Of a stretch of DNA of 64,000 nucleotides, positions 57,401 to 64,000 are shown in pieces. The stretch lies in assembly GCF_026619415.1 (NCBI RefSeq), contig NZ_JAOVZR010000001.1, positions 2,232,001 through 2,296,000 of the forward strand, written 5' to 3'. Source of the DNA: Hoeflea algicola (GTDB taxonomy: Bacteria; Pseudomonadota; Alphaproteobacteria; Rhizobiales; Rhizobiaceae). Numbering within the stretch: the first letter of the stretch is position 1; every line of letters starts with the position of its first letter. Made by a program: the position numbers and the translations under genes. Under the pieces are notes generated by a model. It had not been told where the DNA came from. It saw only the letters and a program-made list of their open reading frames with translations, and did not search any database.

Positions 57401-58654
57401 ATGGGCGAGCATTTCGACGAGCGTGAGACACGGCCGCCGGAGGTACGTGAAAAGCAAACCTTCGAACGCCTCTCCGCATTGCTGGCACGGAGCTTCGAAC
57501 GCCTGCCGGCTTTGCGAGACTGGCTCGGCGACCCGGCTCCTGCCGCCATCTGCGATCGCCGCGCCCTGGCCAATTTGCCAGTGTTGCGCAAACCCGATCT
57601 GATGGAAATGCAGTCGGCCAACCCGCCGTTTGGCGGGCTCGCCGACCCCGATGCGCTCAAGGGCAATCGCGTGTTCATGTCGCCCGGGCCGGTCTGGGAA
57701 CCTCAGGGCCTGGGTGTTGATCCATGGGCCTCGGCACGGGCCCTGTTTGCGGCCGGTTTTCGTGCCGGCGACCTGGTGCACAACAACTTGGCCTACCACA
57801 TGACCCCGGGCGGGTTCATTCTTGACGAGGGCGCACGTGCACTCGGCTGTCTGGTCTTTCCGGCGGGCATCGGCAATACCGAAGCGCAGGTTGACGCTGC
57901 TGCCAGGCTCAAGCCAACGGGCTTTACCGGCACTCCGGATTACCTGAAGACGATCCTTGAAAAAGCCGATGAAATGGACCGGGATCTGTCCTCGATCCGC
58001 CACGCGCTGGTTTCGGGCGGAGCCCTGTTTCCCTCGCTGCGGCAATATTACATCGACCGCGCAATCAGCGTACTTCAATGCTACGCCACCGCCGATCTCG
58101 GCGTCATCGCCTATGAGAGCGCCGATACGTTTGGCGCGCCGCATCCCGGCATGATTGTCAATGAAGAAATGATAGTCGAAATCGTCCGCCCCGGCACCAA
58201 TGATCCGGTGCCCGATGGCGAGGTCGGCGAACTGGTGGTGACGACCCTCAATCCCGGCTACCCGCTGATCCGTTTCGGCACCGGCGACCTGTCGGCGGTT
58301 CTTCCTGGAGCCTCGCCTTGCGGCCGCACCGGCCCGCGGATCAAGGGATGGATGGGCCGCGCTGATCAGCGCACCAAGGTCAAGGGAATGTTCGTCGATC
58401 CAAAGCAGATCGCCGAAATCCTCAAGGCCCACCCTGAACTAGCCCGGGCGCGCCTGGTTGTCAGCCGCTCCGGCGATGCCGATCTGATGACGCTGCTGGT
58501 CGAACCAGCCGCTGGCGCATCGCCTCAGCCTGAAAAGATCGCGGCAACATTGACCGCCATCGCAAAATTGCGCGGCAAGGTCGAGATAGCGGCGCCCGCC
58601 AGCCTTCCCAATGATGGCAAAGTAATTGCCGACGAGCGCGACTATTCTGCTTGA
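57401..58654 (+). CDS. PaaK-like AMP-binding protein with degenerate nucleotide loop
   Basis: 417 residues similar to phenylacetate-CoA ligase: KPDLMEMQ near the start, LVSGGALFPSLR, QCYATADLGVIAYES, EMIVEIVRPGTNDPVPDGEVGELVVTTL and the RFGTGDLSAV motif, then the C-terminal subdomain (GRADQRTKVKGMFV). The Gly/Ser/Thr-rich P-loop expected before the acyl-binding part reads MSPGPVWEPQG instead, so activity is uncertain. GAGGC precedes ATG 57401. No phenylacetate genes nearby. Confidence 0.78.
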   Translation: MGEHFDERETRPPEVREKQTFERLSALLARSFERLPALRDWLGDPAPAAICDRRALANLPVLRKPDLMEMQSANPPFGGLADPDALKGNRVFMSPGPVWEPQGLGVDPWASARALFAAGFRAGDLVHNNLAYHMTPGGFILDEGARALGCLVFPAGIGNTEAQVDAAARLKPTGFTGTPDYLKTILEKADEMDRDLSSIRHALVSGGALFPSLRQYYIDRAISVLQCYATADLGVIAYESADTFGAPHPGMIVNEEMIVEIVRPGTNDPVPDGEVGELVVTTLNPGYPLIRFGTGDLSAVLPGASPCGRTGPRIKGWMGRADQRTKVKGMFVDPKQIAEILKAHPELARARLVVSRSGDADLMTLLVEPAAGASPQPEKIAATLTAIAKLRGKVEIAAPASLPNDGKVIADERDYSA

Positions 58655-58796
58655 AACGGAACGAAAAAATCATGCCGGTGTGGCTCCGCTCTTGAAGTCC
58701 ACAGCCGATAGTGAAACCATCCAGCAAAGCTTGCCGCAAGTGTCCGCAGACACACAAACCAGGCACGCCGAGAGCTGCGAAACAGGGAGTTATTCC

Positions 58797-60839
58797 ATGA
58801 ACACATTCATCAAACGCGCTTTATTGTCCGCCTCGGTCCTGGGACTAAGTTCAGGCGTGGCGTTGGCTGACTTCAGCTTGACCATTCTGCACATCAACGA
58901 CTGGCACAGCCGGATCGAATCCAACAACAAGTATGAATCCACCTGTTCGGCCGAAGATGAAACGGAAGACAAATGCTTCGGTGGCGCTGCACGGCTGGTG
59001 ACCGCCATTGCCGCTCGACGCTCAGCCCATGAAGGCGACAACGTGCTGCTTCTCAACGGCGGCGACAATTTCCAGGGGTCGCTGTTCTACACCACCTACA
59101 AGGGCGCCGCAGAAGCCGAATTCCTCAACCAGATGGAATTCGACGCCATGACCGTCGGCAACCATGAATTTGACGATGGCGAGGATGCGCTGGCCCCCTT
59201 CCTCGACGTGATCAAGTTTCCGGTGCTCTCCGCCAATGTCACGGCCAGCGCCGCCTCCAAGGTGGGCGACCGGATCCAGCCTTCGCTGGTTCTTGAAGTT
59301 GGCGGAGAGAAAATCGGTATCATTGGCGCCGTGACCACCGACACGCCGGAGATCGCCTCTCCCGGCCCCAACATCACCATCGAAGATGACATCAAGACGA
59401 TCACCGCCGAAGTCGAAAAGCTCAAGGCCCAAGGCATCAACAAGATCATCGCGCTGACCCATGTCGGCTATGTCCGCGACAAGGAAATGATCGCCCAGAT
59501 CCCCGGCATTGACGTTGTTGTCGGCGGCCACTCACATTCGCTGCTGTCAAATACCGACGACAAGGCCGAAGGCCCCTACCCGACGATGATCGACAACCCC
59601 GACGGCTACAAGGTGCCGGTCACCCAGGCAGCGTCCTATTCGAAGTACCTGGGCGAGTTCACGGTGACCTTCGACGACAATGGCGTGGTCAAGGAAGCCA
59701 AGGGCGATCCGATTTTGCTCGACAGCTCGGTGACACCCGATGAGGGCGTACTGGCGCGGATCAAGGAACTCGGCGCGCCGATTGAGGAACTGAAAACCAG
59801 GAAGGTTTCCGAGAGCACCAAGGCAATTGACGGTAGCCGCGATACCTGCCGCGCCGGTGAATGCGAAATGGGCAACCTGGTCACTGACGCCATGCTCGAC
59901 CGGGTGGCCGATCAGGGTGTCACCATCGCCATCCAGAATGGTGGCGGCTTGCGCGCCTCCATCGACGCGGGCGAAATCACCATGGGCGAAGTACTCTCGG
60001 TGCTGCCGTTCCAGAATACGCTGGCTACATTCCAACTCAAGGGCGCCGACGTGATCGCCGCCCTTGAGAATGGCGCCAGCCAAATCGAGGAAGGCGCCGG
60101 CCGCTTCGCCCAGGTCGCTGGCCTGCGCTATACCTTCGACAAGAACGCCGAGTCCGGATCGCGGATTGTTTCGGTGGAAGTCAAGGATGGCGATGGTTTC
60201 CAGCCGATCGACCCGAACGCGACCTATTCGGTGGCGACCAACAACTACATGCGCGGCGGCGGTGATGGCTATGCCGTCTTCGCTTCAGCCGGCATGAACG
60301 CCTATGATTTCGGCCCCGGCCTGGAACAGGTGGTTGCCGATTATCTCGCCAAGAACATGCCTTACACGCCCACCATCGAAGGTCGTGTGATCGCCGCAGC
60401 GTCAGCGCCTATGGCTGACGAGGCCAAGACTGAAGAAGCAGCCCCTGCCGCTGAACCCATGGTCAAGGTGCCTGAACCCCTTTCCGGCTCCACGGACCTG
60501 AGCACCACCGCCCCGACCATTGCCACCGAGGCCCCGGCCGCAGCAGCAGAACCCGTGGTCAAGGTGCCCGAGCCGCTTGCTGGCTCTGCTGAACTCAGCA
60601 CCACCGCGCCAACGGTGGCTTCAGAGGCGCCCGCTGCCAACGACACAACAATGGCCAAGGATACGGATGCCGCGATGGCCGGCAAGCAGCACGTCATCGC
60701 CGCCGGCGATACCCTTTGGGATCTGGCCAAGACCTACCTTGAAGATGCCACGATGTGGAAGAAGATCGCCGAGGCGAACCCGGCAGCCATGTCCAACAAC
60801 CTTACGGTTGGCGACACGCTGAACATCCCGGCGCAATAA
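58797..60839 (+). CDS. Exported 5'-nucleotidase/UshA-like phosphatase with C-terminal LysM
   Basis: 680 residues: signal peptide ending GVALA; metallophosphoesterase domain (ILHINDWHSR, NGGDNFQGS, VGNHEFDDG, GGHSHSLL); 5'-nucleotidase C-terminal domain (GNLVTDAMLDR, QNGGGLRASI, NNYMRGGGDGY); an A/P/E-rich linker with two 32-residue repeats; and a terminal LysM (HVIAAGDTLWDLAKTYL). LysM would tether it to peptidoglycan. ATG 58797 has AGGGAG upstream. Likely salvages nucleotides in the periplasm. Confidence 0.88.
   Translation: MNTFIKRALLSASVLGLSSGVALADFSLTILHINDWHSRIESNNKYESTCSAEDETEDKCFGGAARLVTAIAARRSAHEGDNVLLLNGGDNFQGSLFYTTYKGAAEAEFLNQMEFDAMTVGNHEFDDGEDALAPFLDVIKFPVLSANVTASAASKVGDRIQPSLVLEVGGEKIGIIGAVTTDTPEIASPGPNITIEDDIKTITAEVEKLKAQGINKIIALTHVGYVRDKEMIAQIPGIDVVVGGHSHSLLSNTDDKAEGPYPTMIDNPDGYKVPVTQAASYSKYLGEFTVTFDDNGVVKEAKGDPILLDSSVTPDEGVLARIKELGAPIEELKTRKVSESTKAIDGSRDTCRAGECEMGNLVTDAMLDRVADQGVTIAIQNGGGLRASIDAGEITMGEVLSVLPFQNTLATFQLKGADVIAALENGASQIEEGAGRFAQVAGLRYTFDKNAESGSRIVSVEVKDGDGFQPIDPNATYSVATNNYMRGGGDGYAVFASAGMNAYDFGPGLEQVVADYLAKNMPYTPTIEGRVIAAASAPMADEAKTEEAAPAAEPMVKVPEPLSGSTDLSTTAPTIATEAPAAAAEPVVKVPEPLAGSAELSTTAPTVASEAPAANDTTMAKDTDAAMAGKQHVIAAGDTLWDLAKTYLEDATMWKKIAEANPAAMSNNLTVGDTLNIPAQ
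60453..60640 (+). repeat. Two tandem 96-bp coding repeats in the 5'-nucleotidase linker
   Basis: Copy 1 starts at 60453, copy 2 at 60549, a 96-base (32-codon) period. Both encode variants of EPxVKVPEPLxGSxxLSTTAPT. In-frame duplication of linker. Confidence 0.85.
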
Positions 60840-60861
60840 TCGCCGCCACGAAAACGATATG

Positions 60862-60890
60862 GGGCCCGGTTCGCCGGGCCCTTCGTGTTT
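60862..60890 (+). terminator. Terminator of the 5'-nucleotidase gene
   Basis: GGGCCCGG (60862-60869), loop TTCG, CCGGGCCC (60874-60881), then T-rich. A UUCG tetraloop adds stability. Confidence 0.85.
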
Positions 60891-61080
60891 TGGCCTTTGC
60901 CAAATGCCGCACCGGCCAATGATTGATTTGTCGCCTGATGCCACTATGTTTCCGCTCAACTGCAGACATGCGGAGCGCGCACGCGGAAAAACCCGGTTCG
61001 GGCGCCCCGGCCCTATCTCATGTCGGCAATCCGCGACCATGCGATCGGCCATCCTGATGGCATCGCGCCAGAGAAAAGAA

Positions 61081-62157
61081 ATGGAAGCTATTGTGAACAC
61101 CCATGTGCCCCCGACTGACGAGGCCAGCCGCGCAGTAGGGCAGCTTCCGCCGGATCACCCGCCGGTAAAAATTCAGAAAATCGGCGTTCTGCTGGTCAAT
61201 CTCGGCACTCCCGATGGCACCGACTACACATCGATGCGGCGCTATCTCAAGGAGTTCCTGACCGACCGGCGAGTGATCGAATGGTCGCGTTTGTTTTGGT
61301 ACCCGATCCTCTTTGGCATTGTTCTCAACACACGGCCGGGACGCGTCGGCAAGGCCTACGCGACGATCTGGAACAACGATCTCGATGAAAGCTATTTGCG
61401 GACATACACCCGCAACCAGGCTGATAAACTGGGTCAGGCCTTGGCCGAGCACCCGTCGATCATGGTCGACTGGGCAATGCGTTACGGTCAGCCCTCAATC
61501 CCCGACAAGATAAAGGCGCTCAAGGATGCCGGCTGCGACAAGATCGTGCTGTTTCCGCTCTATCCTCAATATGCCGCCGCCACCACCGCGACCGTCAATG
61601 ACAAGGCCTTCCAGTCGCTGATGAAGATGCGCTGGCAGCCGGCGCTGAGAACCGTGCCGCCCTATCACGACGATCCGGTTTATATCGACGCCATCGCCCA
61701 ATCTATCGAAACTCATCTTGCCGGCCTCGACTGGGAACCGGAAATCGTACTGACTTCGTTCCACGGCATTCCGCAATCCTATTTCCTCAAGGGAGACCCC
61801 TACCATTGCCAGTGCCTGAAGACCGCGCGGCTGGTGCGCGAACGGCTCGGATGGCCGGCGGAACGGTTGATGCCGACCTTCCAGTCCCGCTTCGGTCCCG
61901 AGGAATGGCTGCAGCCCTATACCGACAAGACCGTGGAAAAGCTGGCCAAGGACGGCGTTAGGCGGATCGCCGTGATCAATCCGGGCTTTGTCTCCGACTG
62001 TCTGGAAACACTCGAAGAGATCGCCGTCGAAGCGGGCGAAATTTTCCTTCACAATGGCGGCGAACATTTCACCCACATTCCCTGCCTCAATGACAGCGAG
62101 CCGGGCATGAAGGTGATCGAGGCCGTCGTTCGCCGTGAACTGCAAGGCTGGATCTGA
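61081..62157 (+). CDS. hemH: Ferrochelatase
   Basis: 358 residues. VNLGTPDGTDYTSMRRYLKEF near the start (core NLGTPD), VLFPLYPQYAAATTATVND, LTSFHGIPQSYF with the metal-proximal His, and VINPGFVSDCLETLEEI. It inserts Fe2+ into protoporphyrin IX at the inner membrane. ATG 61081 with AAAAGA upstream; upstream in-frame codons lack similarity. Note the gene is single, with no hem neighbours. Confidence 0.95.
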   Translation: MEAIVNTHVPPTDEASRAVGQLPPDHPPVKIQKIGVLLVNLGTPDGTDYTSMRRYLKEFLTDRRVIEWSRLFWYPILFGIVLNTRPGRVGKAYATIWNNDLDESYLRTYTRNQADKLGQALAEHPSIMVDWAMRYGQPSIPDKIKALKDAGCDKIVLFPLYPQYAAATTATVNDKAFQSLMKMRWQPALRTVPPYHDDPVYIDAIAQSIETHLAGLDWEPEIVLTSFHGIPQSYFLKGDPYHCQCLKTARLVRERLGWPAERLMPTFQSRFGPEEWLQPYTDKTVEKLAKDGVRRIAVINPGFVSDCLETLEEIAVEAGEIFLHNGGEHFTHIPCLNDSEPGMKVIEAVVRRELQGWI

Positions 62158-62361
62158 CCGCAGCAGACCAGCCGCCTCCGCAAGGGAACAACACGCTCAA
62201 CGCGGCCCATTGTGGTGGCGGTTCCGGAGCGGGGCAAACAGGTCGCCGTTCGGGCAAGATAATCCAAGTTGTCATTGCATGCCCGGACGGGAACAATTAA
62301 CTCCTTAACAGGGTCGCGCACGGAGCATCGAGCCCGAAGCCGACCGAAGGAGGGTTTGCCC

Positions 62362-63390
62362 ATGCTTGGACTGGACATTACTGTTGTCGTTATCGCCGTC
62401 ATTGCGTTTCTGGTGCTCATTTCCGGCATCAAGACCGTCCCCCAAGGCTTTGCCTTCACGGTAGAGCGGTTTGGTCGCTACACCAAAACCCTGACGCCCG
62501 GGCTCAACCTGATCGTGCCGTTTGTCGACCGCATTGGCCGCAGGATAAACATCATGGAACAGGTGCTCGATATCCCGACCCAGGAGGTAATCACCCGCGA
62601 CAACGCTTCCGTGTCGGCCGATGCGGTGTCGTTCTACCAGGTGCTTAACGCCGCCGAAGCCGCCTACCAGGTCTCCAATCTGGAGCAGGCGTTGCTCAAC
62701 CTGACGATGACCAACATCCGCTCGGTGATGGGATCGATGGATCTGGACGAACTTCTGTCCAACCGCGACGCCATCAACGACCGCTTGCTCAAGGTGGTCG
62801 ACCAGGCCGCGGCCCCCTGGGGCATCAAGATCACCCGCGTCGAAATCAAGGACATCGCCCCGCCCGTTGATCTGGTTGAAGCGATGGGCCGGCAGATGAA
62901 GGCCGAGCGTGAAAAGCGCGCGGATATCCTTGAAGCCGAAGGCTCACGCAATTCACAGATCTTGCGCGCAGAGGGTGCCAAACAGTCCGCTATCCTTGAA
63001 GCAGAAGGCCGCCGGGACGCCGCCTTCCGCGACGCCGAGGCTCGCGAACGGCTTGCCGAAGCCGAAGCCAAGGCAACGACGATGATGTCGGTCGCCATCT
63101 CCGAAGGAGACGTCACCGCGATCAATTACTTCGTGGCGCAAAAATACACCGAAGCGCTCGGACAAATTGCCTCCGCACCGAACCAGAAGGTCATTCTGAT
63201 GCCGCTGGAAGCCTCCTCGCTGATCGGATCGCTGGGCGGCATCGGCGCCATTGCCCAGGAAGTCTTCGGCAAGGACGGCGGTTCGTCCGCACCCGCCCGC
63301 AACCGCGCCCCCGGTCAGCCGCCGCGCCAGTCGCGCAGTGCAACACCAGGCCTGCCCTCGTCAGGCCCTGATGCAGAGCCAGGCGCATGA
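62362..63390 (+). CDS. SPFH/band 7 (QmcA/stomatin-like) protein
   Basis: 342 residues. One N-terminal membrane segment ([18 protein letters not shown]), the SPFH core ([31 protein letters not shown] region), coiled coil ([20 protein letters not shown]) and a Pro-rich tail. It forms oligomeric membrane microdomains. AAGGAGG precedes ATG 62362. The next gene is NfeD, which overlaps as ATGA, a pair widely conserved. Confidence 0.92.
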   Translation: MLGLDITVVVIAVIAFLVLISGIKTVPQGFAFTVERFGRYTKTLTPGLNLIVPFVDRIGRRINIMEQVLDIPTQEVITRDNASVSADAVSFYQVLNAAEAAYQVSNLEQALLNLTMTNIRSVMGSMDLDELLSNRDAINDRLLKVVDQAAAPWGIKITRVEIKDIAPPVDLVEAMGRQMKAEREKRADILEAEGSRNSQILRAEGAKQSAILEAEGRRDAAFRDAEARERLAEAEAKATTMMSVAISEGDVTAINYFVAQKYTEALGQIASAPNQKVILMPLEASSLIGSLGGIGAIAQEVFGKDGGSSAPARNRAPGQPPRQSRSATPGLPSSGPDAEPGA

Positions 63391-63842
63391 TCGCCAGCCT
63401 GGCAGCTGAGCTCGGCCCGTGGACCTGGTGGATCATCGGGCTGGTCTTCCTGGCACTGGAAATCATGGTTCCCGGCGTATTTTTGCTCTGGGTCGGCCTC
63501 GCCGCTCTGGCAATCGGCGCGGTTTCTTTCGCCCTCTGGGATTTCGCCGCCTGGTCGTGGCAAATCCAGCTCTTGCTGTTCGCCATTCTCTCTGTGGTTT
63601 TCGCAATCATCGGCCGCCGCATTTCGAGTTCGAACGCTGAAAGCGATCAGCCCATGCTCAACCGCCGCGTTGAAGGCCTTGTCGGCCGCACCGCGACGCT
63701 GGAAGAACCAATTATCAATGGCAATGGCCGGATCCGGCTCGATGACACGACATGGATTGTCCAGGGCCCCGATCTGCCTGCCGGGACACGGGTACGCATC
63801 GTCGCGGCCCAGGCCGGAGGCCTGTCGGTCGAAGCTTCATGA
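63387..63842 (+). CDS. NfeD family membrane protein
   Basis: 151 residues: two or three membrane segments ([20 protein letters not shown] and [17 protein letters not shown]), then an OB-fold domain ([43 protein letters not shown]). Partner of the preceding SPFH protein; the short NfeD1b type. Confidence 0.9.
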   Translation: MIASLAAELGPWTWWIIGLVFLALEIMVPGVFLLWVGLAALAIGAVSFALWDFAAWSWQIQLLLFAILSVVFAIIGRRISSSNAESDQPMLNRRVEGLVGRTATLEEPIINGNGRIRLDDTTWIVQGPDLPAGTRVRIVAAQAGGLSVEAS

Positions 63843-63866
63843 GATTCGGCCATCAGGCCGAATCTC
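63841..63866. terminator. Bidirectional terminator after nfeD
   Basis: GAGATTCGGCC (63841-63851), loop ATCA, GGCCGAATCTC (63856-63866): a perfect 11-bp stem between convergent genes. Confidence 0.8.
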
Positions 63867-63900
63867 CTCATCAATTCATGCAAGACATTGTCAGCAGCTG

Positions 63901-64000
63901 TCAGGCGACGCCGATTCTGAGCAGATCGTGGAAATGCACGATACCGATTGGTGCCCGATCCGGGTCGGTCACCATCAACGCACCGATCGAGTTCTGGTTG
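63901..64000 (-). CDS. kdsD: Arabinose-5-phosphate isomerase KdsD, C-terminal end (truncated by window edge)
   Basis: The last ~32 residues only. The frame ends NQNSIGALMVTDP, then IGIVHFHDLLRIGVA and a stop: the second CBS domain end typical of KdsD/KpsF, which makes arabinose-5-phosphate for Kdo in LPS. Start lies to the right of the window. Identification rests on a short piece. Confidence 0.75.
   Translation of the reverse strand, partial: NQNSIGALMVTDPDRAPIGIVHFHDLLRIGVA

Overview
The window is a dense, GC-rich stretch of an alphaproteobacterial chromosome, most likely Rhizobiales (Rhizobiaceae/Phyllobacteriaceae-like, possibly near Hoeflea; this placement is inference). The indicators are an sqdBDC sulfolipid operon, a homospermidine synthase, an Omp10-type lipoprotein of the Brucella kind, RcdA (DUF1465) behind a perfect CtrA box, GapR (DUF2312), and neighbourhoods such as purE-purK-rpmJ-pyk and DUF4164-zapA-6S RNA-fau that I know from this order. 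No rRNA, tRNA, insertion sequence, prophage or CRISPR array was seen.

Layout. 1-2160: end of sqdB, then sqdD and sqdC. 2177-5066 (minus): ruvC-ruvA-ruvB, with an AbrB/PIN toxin-antitoxin pair sitting between ruvA and ruvB. 5216-9101: a luciferase-like oxidoreductase, yebC, a GFA-family protein, and an exported metallo-beta-lactamase-fold protein with a TPR protein. 9126-11237 (minus): a YmdB-like phosphoesterase, fau (frameshifted) and a newly called 6S RNA with its promoter. 11473-15822 (plus) is the most accessory-looking part: a surface lipoprotein with a TbpB-like barrel domain, a Slam-type (type XI secretion) outer-membrane protein, and a LuxR regulator fused to a nucleophile-less alpha/beta hydrolase. 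They lie between zapA and the 6S/fau pair, which are usually neighbours. 15829-24254: zapA, a DUF4164 protein and a central-carbon block (tkt, gap, a K+/H+ antiporter, pgk, class I fba with a double palindromic operator). 24380-29323: SGNH hydrolase, MFS transporter, quinone oxidoreductase (frameshifted), DUF1192, rcdA and rpmE. 29527-38795: ABC exporter, fatty-acid desaturase with a PhnD-like protein, a MotA/MotB-like pair, suhB, efp, a Sel1-repeat protein and a ThiE-like protein. 38888-49547: TauE transporter with acyl-CoA synthetase (frameshifted), ArsR regulator, two YdcH-like proteins, purEK, rpmJ, a TPR protein (frameshifted), alpha/beta hydrolase, pyk (frameshifted), a DUF1036 protein, N-formylglutamate amidohydrolase and GapR. 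49714-64000: DUF882 peptidase-like protein, sigma-54 response regulator, PepF, homospermidine synthase, Omp10, a PaaK-like protein, a 5'-nucleotidase with LysM, hemH, an SPFH/NfeD pair and the end of kdsD.

Six otherwise well-conserved genes (fau, qor, suhB, the acyl-CoA synthetase, a TPR gene and pyk) are each broken by one single-base indel. Five of the six lie in C/G runs, three of them in C5 runs read as one base short. Restoring one base gives full-length family proteins every time. Sequencing error is therefore the leading explanation, and it affects how these loci should be read.

The most interesting candidates are the Slam/lipoprotein locus with its linked LuxR-hydrolase receptor, the toxin-antitoxin pair translationally coupled to ruvB, and the CtrA box in front of rcdA.
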